Part shown: in pieces, positions 1 through 7,260 of the stretch | How positions within the stretch are numbered: position 1 is the first letter of the stretch | Layout: every line of letters starts with the position of its first letter | DNA from: Spirochaetales bacterium | GTDB lineage: Bacteria > Spirochaetota > Spirochaetia > JAGLYY01 | Reading direction: 5' to 3' | Length of the DNA: 31,442 nucleotides | Assembly (NCBI GenBank): GCA_023131935.1 | Contig: JAGLYY010000132.1 | Location: 1-31,442 of the forward strand | Notes under the pieces: generated by a model | What the model was told of the DNA's origin: nothing | What the model saw: only the letters and a program-made list of their open reading frames with translations | The model's database searches: none | Program-made: the position numbers and the translations under genes

Positions 1-1
1 A

Positions 2-172
2 AACGGGAGGCTTTTTCATATCAGGCCGGGAGAAAAGTACAGGTTTCTGATTGAAAGATTGGGGTTCAGTCTGATAGAGAGTTTTAAACAGGATGATTCT
101 CTGGGGAGAGAGAGGGTTGAGTGGGGGATCCAGGTTTGGCGGAATTCTCAACGAGGACAACATGCGAAATAA
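2..172 (+). CDS. C-terminal end of a class I SAM-dependent methyltransferase (cut by window edge)
   Basis: The frame is open from the first bases and stops with TAA at 170-172. The visible 56 residues carry an HIRPGEKYRFLIERLGF stretch, then an ESF and a D-x-LGRE segment. This resembles the last strands of class I methyltransferases, where an H-x-R loop and a helix are followed by a beta hairpin. No SAM-binding motif lies inside the window, so the family call rests on the tail alone. The HNH-like stub that follows starts inside this gene, which suggests the two were once translationally coupled. Confidence 0.5.
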   Translation, partial: NGRLFHIRPGEKYRFLIERLGFSLIESFKQDDSLGRERVEWGIQVWRNSQRGQHAK

Positions 173-257
173 CATGGGATATCTACCGGAATCCAATGAT
201 CTGCCAATAGCAAAACTGGCAGCCATTTTTGAGAACACTACGAACTCGTATAAGTAC
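162..257 (+). pseudogene. N-terminal stub of an HNH-endonuclease-like protein
   Basis: An ATG at 162, preceded by GAGG at about 153, opens a frame whose residues 8-32 contain the block NDLPIAKLAAIFENTTNSYK. From memory, this L-x-I-x-K-L-x-x-(I/V)-F-x-x-T-T-N-S-Y-K block is typical of the first residues of uncharacterised HNH-domain proteins, where more than 200 residues should follow. Here homology stops after SYKY and the frame ends at 284 inside the start of the antitoxin gene. The antitoxin and its promoter seem to have been joined to the stub, removing the nuclease body. The family assignment is by motif only. Confidence 0.4.
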
Positions 258-280
258 AATATAATGAAGAGGTATTTTCT

Positions 281-568
281 ATGAATGCGATAAATTATAG
301 CGACTTAAGGCAAAATCTGAAATCAGTTATGGATAATGTTATTTCTTCTCATGAACCTGTAATTGTTACTCGTAGAAACAGCGACAATGTTGTCCTGATG
401 TCATATGAAGATTTTGCAAGTATTGAAGAAACAGCATATTTATTAAAAAGTCCTAAAAATGCAGAACGATTAAGAGAAAGTATTAAAAGTTTTAAAGCAG
501 GAAGAGGAAAAGAAAAAAGGTTAAGTGAGGATGAAATGTGGAAGAGTTACTGTCTTTTGCGTCCTTGA
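281..568 (+). CDS. Orphan Phd/YefM-type antitoxin
   Basis: This is a 95-residue type II antitoxin of the Phd/YefM family. The N-terminal DNA-binding half starts with a NYSDLRQNLKSVMDNV helix and continues through HEPVIVTRR to the SYEDF strand-helix. The C-terminal half would wrap the toxin. It is clearly paralogous to the antitoxin at 29661-29915 (shared NYSDLRQNLK, HEPxIVTR and NAE blocks). Unlike that copy, no RelE/YoeB-type toxin follows: bases 569-629 hold no reading frame, and the next gene is a kinase on the other strand. The C-terminus (DEMWKSYCLLRP) also departs from the paralogue, as if fused to unrelated DNA. A TATAAT at 260-265 overlaps a GTACAAT half-site like that in the yefM operator. 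It may be an anti-addiction solitary antitoxin or a remnant. Confidence 0.8.
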   Translation: MNAINYSDLRQNLKSVMDNVISSHEPVIVTRRNSDNVVLMSYEDFASIEETAYLLKSPKNAERLRESIKSFKAGRGKEKRLSEDEMWKSYCLLRP

Positions 569-629
569 ACGACCGAAGGGAGTCTATAGAGAATTGGCGG
601 CTAATTCCATTTGAAGCGGTATTGAGTTT

Positions 630-2753
630 CTAAGCGTCAAGCAATGTCATTATGGCTTTGAGTAATTCGTTTGCTTCAAATGGTTTTGCAAGAGCTATAC
701 TGAAACCATATTTGGTGTAGTCAGCCATTATCGGATCTGTAGAGTAACCGCTGCAGACAATGGCCTTAATCTGGGGATCTATTTTTATTAAATTTTCTAT
801 AGTTTCTTTTCCTCCCATACCTCCGGGTATTGTCAGATCTAAAATAACCACATTGTATTCATCACCGGCAGCTTTATTTCGCTTGTACCGTTCGATTGCT
901 TCAGTTCCATTTCTTGTGCAATCCACAGTAAAACCGAGTTTATCAAGAATTTTACCGGTCAAATTTAAAATGAAATTTTCATCATCCATGACCAGAACTC
1001 TGCCCTTTTTGAATAATTTATGTTCATTATCTTTTTTCAGGATATCCGGTTTGGTCCCTTTTTCAACCGGCTGTTGCGTCGTGCAAGCCGGCAGATATAT
1101 ACTGAATATCGTACCTTCTCCAACCTCCGATCCAACCTTAATATACCCGCCATGTTTTCTAATTATAGAATGAGCGGCCGCTAATCCAAGACCACTACCA
1201 ACCGTTTCTTTAGTAGTGAAATAGGGATCGAATACTTTTTGAAGATGCTCCGGTGAAATGCCAATTCCATGATCTTTGATGTCTATTTTTACATACTGTT
1301 CGCTGAAGAGTGATGGGAACTCCTCTTGCTGAATAGTTACGTTCTTGGCAAATATCTGAATCTTGCCGCCCTCAGGCATTGCCTGTTTGGCATTAATTAC
1401 AAGATTGTGGATAACCTGGCTAATCTGCCCTGTATCGATTTTCACCGGATAAAGATTATCAGCTAGCGAGAATTCTACTACAACATTTGACCCTCTAAGT
1501 GCAAATAAGGCTGACTCTTTTACTACATCGTAGATAGTCGTAACTTTCTTTATTGGCGCGCCGCCTTTGGAAAACGTGAGCAATTGCTGAGTTAGGTTCG
1601 TTGCCCGCTGAGCGGCCTTTTCAGCTTCATCTAAACACATAGCTATTTCTTCCGGATTGGATTCAAGTTTTGCAAAGGAGATATTTCCAAGGATACCTGT
1701 CAGCAAGTTGTTAAAGTCGTGCGCAATTCCGCCGGCAAGAACACCTACCGATTCAAGCTTTTGTGCTTTTATTATTTCCTGCTCGGCCCGTTTACGGTCG
1801 GTGATATCCCTTACAATCGCTTGAAGGAGCTGTTTCCCGGACAGTTCGATTTTATTAAGGCTTACTTCAGCATCGAATGGCGTGCCGTCATAGCGGCAAT
1901 GCTGCCACTCAAAGAATTGTGGTTTTCCACTTAATGCCAGGCTTATATTTTCCAAGGCTTTTTCTTTGGAGTCACTTCCGTCCGGTTGCAGTTCGGGGGA
2001 ATATCGATATGGCGAGGCGCCAATAATTTGATTTCTGGTACATCCAAACATCTCCAAAGTTTTCGGATTACAATCAATAAATTGCTCTCCATCTAACAAA
2101 AAGATGGCGTCGCTGGCGGAGTCGAAGAGCATGCGGTAGCGTTTTTCGTTTTCCCTGAGCGCCTCTTCCGCTTGCTTACGTTCGGTTATCTCATGCTGAA
2201 GATCCTCATTAGCCTTTTTAAGTTCAGCCGTTCGCTCCTCTACCAGTTTTTGGCTGGTGATCGCAAATGCCAGCTGGTTGCTATAGGTAATCAAATTGTC
2301 GAGATCGTCTTGTGAAAAGGATTCCGGAAAATCGGGTCGGCAGGCGGTGATTACCCCGATGACCTGAAAGTTGAAAATTAAGGGCGTAGCTATCATGGAT
2401 CCCTTATAGTATGGTTCGCTGTTTACCGGCAGGCCATCGAGATAAGCAGATACGTTGGGGAAAAGGCTTGGTTCACCACGTTTAGCCATTCGCCCCGAAA
2501 AACTTTCTCCCATGGGAATCTGTGTAATGCCGACAATTCCGGGATCAAGTCCCGTTGCCGCCCTGACCACAAGGGAATCATCTTTCACGAGCATCAATAC
2601 GCAAATAGGACATTTGAAGAATACAGATCCATTTGCAGCAGCTTGGTTCAGCATATCGTCAAGCGTGGCCGCCTGTGAAACATCGCTGGCCAACTGAAGA
2701 GTCCTACCACGGTCTATAGTCCGTTTGATTAAACTGCGTATATAGCTCGACAT
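630..2753 (-). CDS. Hybrid sensor histidine kinase (GAF-PAS-HisKA-HATPase-REC)
   Basis: This 707-residue soluble sensor kinase has no evident membrane segment. A GAF domain (about 20-168) is followed by a coiled coil (170-203) and a PAS domain (about 203-322). The HisKA domain has phospho-acceptor His345 in GGIAHDFNN. The ATPase domain shows the N box (NLVINAKQAMP, about 450-460), G1 (DHGIGIS, 494-500) and G2 (GSGLGLA). A C-terminal receiver (about 585-705) has acidic Asp590/Asp591, phospho-acceptor Asp639 and Lys690. The GGxAHDFNN H-box type usually passes phosphate to the attached receiver. No DNA-binding output is present. It starts 20 bases after the alcohol dehydrogenase stop, so the two are probably cotranscribed and the kinase may sense a metabolite linked to that enzyme (inference). 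An AAGAGAA ribosome site precedes the ATG. Confidence 0.93.
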   Translation of the reverse strand: MSSYIRSLIKRTIDRGRTLQLASDVSQAATLDDMLNQAAANGSVFFKCPICVLMLVKDDSLVVRAATGLDPGIVGITQIPMGESFSGRMAKRGEPSLFPNVSAYLDGLPVNSEPYYKGSMIATPLIFNFQVIGVITACRPDFPESFSQDDLDNLITYSNQLAFAITSQKLVEERTAELKKANEDLQHEITERKQAEEALRENEKRYRMLFDSASDAIFLLDGEQFIDCNPKTLEMFGCTRNQIIGASPYRYSPELQPDGSDSKEKALENISLALSGKPQFFEWQHCRYDGTPFDAEVSLNKIELSGKQLLQAIVRDITDRKRAEQEIIKAQKLESVGVLAGGIAHDFNNLLTGILGNISFAKLESNPEEIAMCLDEAEKAAQRATNLTQQLLTFSKGGAPIKKVTTIYDVVKESALFALRGSNVVVEFSLADNLYPVKIDTGQISQVIHNLVINAKQAMPEGGKIQIFAKNVTIQQEEFPSLFSEQYVKIDIKDHGIGISPEHLQKVFDPYFTTKETVGSGLGLAAAHSIIRKHGGYIKVGSEVGEGTIFSIYLPACTTQQPVEKGTKPDILKKDNEHKLFKKGRVLVMDDENFILNLTGKILDKLGFTVDCTRNGTEAIERYKRNKAAGDEYNVVILDLTIPGGMGGKETIENLIKIDPQIKAIVCSGYSTDPIMADYTKYGFSIALAKPFEANELLKAIMTLLDA

Positions 2754-2773
2754 AAGTTCTCTTTTCGCAAACT

Positions 2774-3853
2774 TTAAGTAAGATCCACCACAATTTTCAT
2801 ATGATTATCTTTGTTATAACTTAGGACTATTATACCATCCTCGACCGCTTTTTCGATACGCACCTTATTTGAAATAAGAGGTAATACATGAATTGTCCCT
2901 TCCACAATCTTCTGCAATGCAGCGGCATACTCCTCATACGAGTGCCAAACCCATGACCCGACCACCACCCGTTCCATAAACACAATATTGTTAAAATGGA
3001 AATTGGCTGCTTCGCTAAAAGTCCCTACAATGACAGCAGTTCCCTCCGCTCGAGTTAGTTCTACTGCCTGGGCCGCAGTATTCTCCAACTTACCCTTTTT
3101 AATTCCCCCACAGCACTCGAACGCATAGTCAACCCCCTGTCCGCCGGTTAAAGACAATATCTCTTCGGTAACATCCGTTTCAACAGGGTTAAAAATTTTA
3201 TCGACGGCACCGATCTTTTGAGCCAGATCGATTCGGAATGGAGCGATCTCCGTTAAGTAAATCTTCTCTGCTCCTGCGGCTCGGGCATACTGCACTACTA
3301 TCTGTCCAATGGGACCTCCCCCGATCACTGCCACAGTAGATCCCGGCTTAAGGCGTGCCTGATTGACAGCATGAGCTGCGATGCCGGCCGGCTCGCCAAA
3401 GGCGACATATTCACCCGGTACTCCCTCTACAAGCGGAACACAGCTTGCCGCTTTTACTACCGCATACTCAGCATGCCCACCATCGCCGATCAATCCATAA
3501 TAGGCCAGCTTCTCACAAAGGTTCGGACGGTTCCGGCGACAATTGACGCACTGGCCGCAAGCCAGAATTGGATTGACTGTAACGCATTGCCCAACATCGG
3601 GCGATGTAACGTTAGAACCCTTCTCAACTATATGTCCTCCGAATTCATGTCCCATCGTCTGGGGTGCCTGCGAGCCGGTGAGGGGGTGGGGTTCCAACGG
3701 GATCATGATGGGGCCGGCTAAGTATTCATGAACTTCCGATCCACATATCCCCGAATATGTTACCTTAATTAAGACTTCATCCGGCCCGGGGGTCGGTGTG
3801 GGAATCTCATCTATTCGAATATCGCCTTTACCATGCCAACGTAAAGCTTTCAT
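2774..3853 (-). CDS. Zinc-dependent medium-chain alcohol dehydrogenase ((R,R)-butanediol dehydrogenase-like)
   Basis: This is a 359-residue NAD(P)-dependent medium-chain dehydrogenase. Catalytic zinc ligands are Cys37 (GICGSE) and His69/Glu70 (GHEFGG). A structural zinc site is formed by Cys99, Cys102, Cys105 and Cys113. The Rossmann motif GGGPIG is at 178-183. The arrangement and the extra loop after Cys37 (EYLAGPIMIP) resemble 2,3-butanediol and sorbitol dehydrogenases; the true substrate cannot be read from sequence. The frame stays open upstream to 3967, but I chose the ATG at 3853 because GAGGAGTG lies just before it and the protein then begins with the family-typical MKALRWHG. It precedes the histidine kinase in a two-gene unit and diverges from the DUF134 operon, sharing a 150-base intergenic region. 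Confidence 0.92.
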   Translation of the reverse strand: MKALRWHGKGDIRIDEIPTPTPGPDEVLIKVTYSGICGSEVHEYLAGPIMIPLEPHPLTGSQAPQTMGHEFGGHIVEKGSNVTSPDVGQCVTVNPILACGQCVNCRRNRPNLCEKLAYYGLIGDGGHAEYAVVKAASCVPLVEGVPGEYVAFGEPAGIAAHAVNQARLKPGSTVAVIGGGPIGQIVVQYARAAGAEKIYLTEIAPFRIDLAQKIGAVDKIFNPVETDVTEEILSLTGGQGVDYAFECCGGIKKGKLENTAAQAVELTRAEGTAVIVGTFSEAANFHFNNIVFMERVVVGSWVWHSYEEYAAALQKIVEGTIHVLPLISNKVRIEKAVEDGIIVLSYNKDNHMKIVVDLT

Positions 3854-3952
3854 TCTCACTCCTCGCCAAATAATGATAGTCGCAGTAAAAATGGGTGTCA
3901 AGCCAAAGATCGGTATAAACTCAAAAGTCCTGTGCAACTTTTGAAAAAAACC

Positions 3953-3981
3953 TTGACTTTTGCACATAAGTGCATTATATT
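3953..3981 (+). promoter_or_regulatory. Sigma-70 promoter with overlapping operator-like palindrome
   Basis: TTGACT (3953-3958) and TATATT (3976-3981) are separated by exactly 17 bases, a near-consensus housekeeping promoter whose start point would fall about 15 bases before the DUF134 ATG. The spacer contains a perfect 5-bp inverted repeat, TGCAC-ATAA-GTGCA (3961-3974). A protein bound there would block RNA polymerase, so this is a strong candidate operator for the whole cluster, possibly bound by the DUF134 protein itself (inference). Confidence 0.75.
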
Positions 3982-4004
3982 AGCAACAAGATTAAGGATA
4001 GGTT

Positions 4005-4460
4005 ATGTCACGACCAAAAAAAGAGCGGTTTGTTTTCCGGCCGCCGCTGTATGCGGATTTCAAACCTGCAGGGATTCAAAGGCATGGATCAGTGCCTCTT
4101 TCCCTGGAACTGGATGAGTTTGAAGCCATTAGATTAGCTGATTATATGGGTATGGAGCATTCAGAGGCAGCAGAGGAGATGGAGATATCCCGTTCGACTT
4201 TTACCAGACTGGTTGAAAAAGCCAGAGGCAAGATTGCCCGGTTCCTTGTTGAAGGAAAACACCTTCAGATAGGAGGTGGAAATATTCACTTCAGAGGGAA
4301 CCTGATCCGATGTCACGATTGTGGCCATATGTTCAATATTGGGTTTGAATCTGATATCGATATATGTCCGGCCTGCGGGTCAGGAAATCTTATTGATCTT
4401 GCCGGCGGATTCGGCCACGGGAATTGCTGTCGCGGACATGGCCGTCATGGCAGGAGGTAA
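4005..4460 (+). CDS. DUF134 (UPF0251) family DNA-binding protein with C-terminal zinc ribbon
   Basis: This 151-residue protein is the first gene of the NifX/ATPase operon. Residues 1-90 match the DUF134 family: SRPKK start, FKPAG, then LxxDEFEAIRLADYMGM and a sigma-70 region-4-like helix-turn-helix (about 52-80, AAEEMEISRSTFTRLVEKAR). Residues 101-126 form a CxxC...CxxC zinc ribbon (Cys103, Cys106, Cys121, Cys124). The tail (GHGNCCRGHGRHGRR) is rich in His and Cys, suggesting metal binding. The family is usually found beside NifX-like and MinD-like Fe-S ATPase genes, as here. The likely role is metal- or cluster-responsive regulator of this operon; the palindrome in the promoter spacer would suit autoregulation. 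Function remains inference. Confidence 0.88.
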   Translation: MSRPKKERFVFRPPLYADFKPAGIQRHGSVPLSLELDEFEAIRLADYMGMEHSEAAEEMEISRSTFTRLVEKARGKIARFLVEGKHLQIGGGNIHFRGNLIRCHDCGHMFNIGFESDIDICPACGSGNLIDLAGGFGHGNCCRGHGRHGRR

Positions 4461-4464
4461 CATT

Positions 4465-4821
4465 ATGCCAAGAGGTGACAGAACAGGACCTGGTGGAATG
4501 GGTTCCAGGACTGGACGAGGAATGGGGTTCTGCAGTGGTTATGACCGGCCAGGATATATGAATTCTGGAGCAGGATTCGGCTACGGCCAGGGTGCAGGAA
4601 GAGGGTTTGGGGGCAGACACTACGGTGCAGGATACGGCGCATTCTCTGGTCGTGGTTACGGCCGGAATTTTGGTCCGGCTTATGGACCATATTATGCAGC
4701 CCCCCCCGCGGGCTATCCAAAAGAGGCTGAGAAAGGATATATTGAGGACGAGATATCTTTTCTGAAGGACCAGCTCAAGACCCTTGAAGGCCGGCTTGCA
4801 GAGAAGCAGGACGACGAGTAA
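4465..4821 (+). CDS. DUF5320-type Gly/Tyr/Arg-rich protein
   Basis: This 118-residue protein begins MPRGDRTGPGGMGSRTGRG, the family hallmark of short DUF5320 proteins found next to NifX-like genes. Residues 20-80 are low-complexity Gly, Tyr, Arg and Phe. Residues 85-118 form a charged amphipathic helix (EDEISFLKDQLKTLEGRLAE) likely to be a coiled coil. The start at 4465 is set by AGGAGG at 4452-4457; a longer frame upstream overlaps the DUF134 gene and has no ribosome site. It lies 4 bases after the DUF134 stop, so it is translated from the same message. Function is unknown; a scaffold or assembly partner for the metal-cluster proteins is a guess. Confidence 0.8.
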   Translation: MPRGDRTGPGGMGSRTGRGMGFCSGYDRPGYMNSGAGFGYGQGAGRGFGGRHYGAGYGAFSGRGYGRNFGPAYGPYYAAPPAGYPKEAEKGYIEDEISFLKDQLKTLEGRLAEKQDDE

Positions 4822-4826
4822 CAGCA

Positions 4827-4860
4827 GCAGTAGGATTGACCGGCCGGTCGATCCTACTGC
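4827..4860 (+). repeat. 34-base near-perfect palindrome between operon genes
   Basis: Bases 4827-4843 and 4844-4860 are reverse complements over 17 positions with only one G-T wobble and no spacer (centre ACCGG/CCGGT). The right arm is followed by CTAATTTTCTTT, so in RNA it could act as a leaky intrinsic terminator or mRNA-stabilising hairpin. In DNA it could extrude a cruciform. It sits inside the operon just before the zinc-ribbon gene and may set the ratio of regulator to downstream products. Confidence 0.7.
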
Positions 4861-4885
4861 CTAATTTTCTTTAAGGAGTAATGAT

Positions 4886-5122
4886 ATGCCACAAGGTAAG
4901 GGATTGGGCAACGGTGGAGGTCAGGGGGGTGGAAGAAACTCCCTCGGAGGAGGCCGGGGAAGAAACAGCGGCGGTGGATTTGGTTCCGGCGGCTACTGTG
5001 TTTGCGCCGGCTGCGGTAACAAGACCCCGCATACAAGGGGAATCAAGTGCACCGATTTAAGGTGCCCTGCGTGTGGTAAGGCCATGATCAGGGAAGAGCT
5101 CCTTGAACGCAGATCAAAATAA
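4886..5122 (+). CDS. Small Gly-rich zinc-ribbon protein of NifX/ATPase cluster
   Basis: This 78-residue protein has two parts. Residues 1-36 are almost entirely Gly, Arg, Asn and Ser. Residues 38-66 carry six cysteines (Cys38, Cys40, Cys43, Cys55, Cys60, Cys63) plus His49, in the pattern CVCAGCG...CPACGKAM. The last two pairs form a CxxC zinc knuckle of rubredoxin/zinc-ribbon type. AAGGAGT precedes the ATG at a good distance. Similar short proteins with a Gly-rich leader and CP-x-CG-x-x-M ending occur in NifX/MinD clusters of anaerobes; function is unknown. It could bind zinc, or iron in rubredoxin fashion. Confidence 0.72.
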   Translation: MPQGKGLGNGGGQGGGRNSLGGGRGRNSGGGFGSGGYCVCAGCGNKTPHTRGIKCTDLRCPACGKAMIREELLERRSK

Positions 5123-5138
5123 AAGCCAAGGGGAAATT

Positions 5139-5504
5139 ATGAAAAGGATTTTTGCTGTACCAACAGAAAACAGAAAACTGTGTGCTCACTTCGGCCACTG
5201 TGAAAGCTTTGCTATCCTTGAGGTTGAGGACGATAAAATTGTGAAAGAAAGCTATCTGGACCCTCCGGTTCATCAGCCGGGTACATATCCGGCATTTCTG
5301 GCGGAGAAGGGGGTTAATACCATAATTGCGGGCGGTATGGGCGTAATGGCTCAGAATCTTTTCATAGAAAACAATATCGAAGTATTTATGGGAATTGATG
5401 CTGAGAATCCCGCAAAGCTGGTAGAAAAGTATCTTCAGAGTGAGCTCGAAAACGGTGATAATCTCTGTGACAGCGGCCATGGACACGGACATCATAATAA
5501 TTAG
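5139..5504 (+). CDS. NifX/NifB-type dinitrogenase iron-molybdenum cofactor-binding family protein 1
   Basis: This 121-residue member of the MTH1175/NifX superfamily has an RNase-H-like fold that carries metal clusters in NifX, NafY and the orange protein ORP. Family marks seen are the MKRIFAVP start, the FGHCESFAI segment (residues 22-30) and the TIIAGGMGVMAQ loop (about 66-77). The C-terminal GHGHGHHNN tail is an added metal-binding site. The frame is open back to 5103, but the ATG at 5139 follows AGGGGAAAT and gives the usual N-terminus. It lies 9 bases before the GTG of ATPase 1. It likely carries or hands on a metal cluster assembled with the two ATPases (inference from ORP biology). Confidence 0.9.
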   Translation: MKRIFAVPTENRKLCAHFGHCESFAILEVEDDKIVKESYLDPPVHQPGTYPAFLAEKGVNTIIAGGMGVMAQNLFIENNIEVFMGIDAENPAKLVEKYLQSELENGDNLCDSGHGHGHHNN

Positions 5505-5513
5505 GAATCTTTA

Positions 5514-6377
5514 GTGAAAATAGCAATTGCCAGCGGAAAGGGAGGGACAGGAAAGACAACCCTTTCTACAAATCTTGCATCTTATATTGCGGAAAGCAGG
5601 GACTGTGTGTTAGCCGACCTGGATGTGGAAGAACCGAACTCCGGTCTATTTATAAAAGGTGAGCTTATCCATGTGGAGGATAAGTTCAAGATGATTCCTG
5701 AATGGAACAGGGAGACCTGCGAACTGTGCGGAAACTGTCAGAAAGTGTGCAATTTTAACGCTGTGCTTAAGATGGGGAAGATGATTATGGTTTTCCCTGA
5801 ATTGTGTCACGGTTGCTATGCATGTTCCGAACTTTGTCCAACCGGTTCTCTGCCGATGAAATTCAAAAAAATGGGTGAGCTTAAATCGTATCGTACGGGG
5901 AATCTACACTTTATTGAAAGCAGGCTTATTATCGGTGAAGAGCAGGCTGTACCTCTGATTAAACAGACAATTGATTATGTCAATGAAAATTTTGATATGG
6001 AGATGATAAAAATATATGACTCTCCACCGGGAACATCCTGTCCTGTTATAGAAGCCACCAAGGATGCGGACCTGGTTATCCTTGTAACTGAGCCGACACC
6101 CTTTGGTCTGCATGACCTGAAACTGGCAGTTGAGACAGTGAAGCAACTGGGGAAACCCTTTGTTGTGGTTATAAACAGGCATGGAATAGGAAACGATGGT
6201 GTGGAAAGGTACTGCAAAGAAGATGATATAGAAATAATCGCCCGCGTACCGAATGACAGGCTGATTGCTGAAACATACGCCAGGGGAGATCTCCTGTACC
6301 CCGTAATCCCCTCGGTAAAAGAAGCAGTTAAGGTAATCAGCGGCTACATTGAAAGTTTCAAGCGGGGTGAGAAGTGA
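5514..6377 (+). CDS. MinD/Mrp-type ATPase with inserted two-[4Fe-4S] ferredoxin domain, copy 1
   Basis: This 287-residue P-loop ATPase starts at GTG. The deviant Walker A SGKGGTGKTT is at residues 7-16 and the DxDVEEPN switch at 36-42. A bacterial ferredoxin insertion has CxxCxxCxxxC at Cys69/72/75/79 and Cys98/101/104/108. A Walker B-like strand YDSPPGTSCPV (168-178) contains a conserved CP, and VTEPTPFGLHDL follows. This matches the COG1149 family, whose Desulfovibrio members sit in the ORP operon and form a complex with the NifX-like orange protein. The stop overlaps the next GTG by 4 bases, so the two ATPases are translationally coupled. The likely job is ATP-driven assembly or transfer of a metal cluster, or positioning of a complex. 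Confidence 0.93.
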   Translation: MKIAIASGKGGTGKTTLSTNLASYIAESRDCVLADLDVEEPNSGLFIKGELIHVEDKFKMIPEWNRETCELCGNCQKVCNFNAVLKMGKMIMVFPELCHGCYACSELCPTGSLPMKFKKMGELKSYRTGNLHFIESRLIIGEEQAVPLIKQTIDYVNENFDMEMIKIYDSPPGTSCPVIEATKDADLVILVTEPTPFGLHDLKLAVETVKQLGKPFVVVINRHGIGNDGVERYCKEDDIEIIARVPNDRLIAETYARGDLLYPVIPSVKEAVKVISGYIESFKRGEK

Positions 6378-7249
6378 AGGAGATAGTAGTAATATCAGGA
6401 AAAGGCGGAACAGGGAAAACATCCATAACCGCATCTTTTGCTCATATCGCTGGAGAGGAAATTATCGTTGCCGACTGTGATGTCGATGCAGCTGATATGC
6501 ATCTGCTGATGGGTCCTGATTTTGGGCAGTCTGAGGATTTCTACAGCGGCGAACTTGCATATATTGATCAGGATGCCTGTATTAAATGTGGAAAGTGTCA
6601 GGAAGTCTGCAGATTCGATGCCATTCCAATTATTGATGGACAGTACATTGTCGATCCCCTGGAATGTGAGGGCTGCGGATACTGCGCCCGAATCTGTCCG
6701 ACGGAAGCAATTACAAACTCGGAGCAGAATGTCGGTAAATGGCTTCTATCCGGCATCAGAACAGGGGCCTCAATGGTACACGCCCGTTTGAATATCGGCG
6801 CCGAAAACTCCGGGAAACTCGTAGCTAAAGTTAAAAACGAGGCTAAAGCAATTGCAGAGGAGAAGAATAAGAGGGCTGTACTGGTGGACGGTTCTCCAGG
6901 TATAGGATGTCCTGTAGTTTCTTCCCTTTCAGGAGCGGCATTTACTGTCCTTGTAACTGAACCTACGGTTTCGGGGCTTCATGATCTCAAAAGAGTATAT
7001 ACGCTTGTAAAAAAGTTCGGAATAAAAGCCGGCTGTATCATCAACAAGGCGGATCTGAATGAAACTGTATTGGGGGACACAAAAATCTTTCTCTCGGAAG
7101 AAGATATAGTCCTGCTGGCGGAAATTCCATATAACGACAAATTCACTGAGGCCATGACAAATGGAAAAACTGTTGTTGAGTGGGACACGGAATTGGGAAA
7201 GATTGTCAGCGGCAGCTGGGAAAAAATAAAGGAAATTGTCAAATTATAA
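6374..7249 (+). CDS. MinD/Mrp-type ATPase with inserted two-[4Fe-4S] ferredoxin domain, copy 2
   Basis: This 291-residue paralogue of the preceding gene is also initiated at GTG, within a GTGA overlap. Walker A is ISGKGGTGKTS and the switch is DCDVDAADMH. The ferredoxin cysteines fall at the same residue numbers as in copy 1 (69/72/75/79 and 98/101/104/108). The VDGSPGIGCPV segment keeps the CP pair, and VTEPTVSGLHDL follows. The equal spacing points to tandem duplication followed by divergence, and a heterodimer like the paired ATPases of ORP clusters is plausible. It is followed 11 bases later by the second NifX-like gene. Confidence 0.93.
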   Translation: MKEIVVISGKGGTGKTSITASFAHIAGEEIIVADCDVDAADMHLLMGPDFGQSEDFYSGELAYIDQDACIKCGKCQEVCRFDAIPIIDGQYIVDPLECEGCGYCARICPTEAITNSEQNVGKWLLSGIRTGASMVHARLNIGAENSGKLVAKVKNEAKAIAEEKNKRAVLVDGSPGIGCPVVSSLSGAAFTVLVTEPTVSGLHDLKRVYTLVKKFGIKAGCIINKADLNETVLGDTKIFLSEEDIVLLAEIPYNDKFTEAMTNGKTVVEWDTELGKIVSGSWEKIKEIVKL

Positions 7250-7260
7250 CAGGAGTAGCA

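Noticed and set aside
93..284. 63-codon frame covering the left-edge region
   Set aside because: Its first half overlaps the methyltransferase tail in another frame. Only the part from 162 looks protein-like, so it is reported as a stub, not as a full gene.
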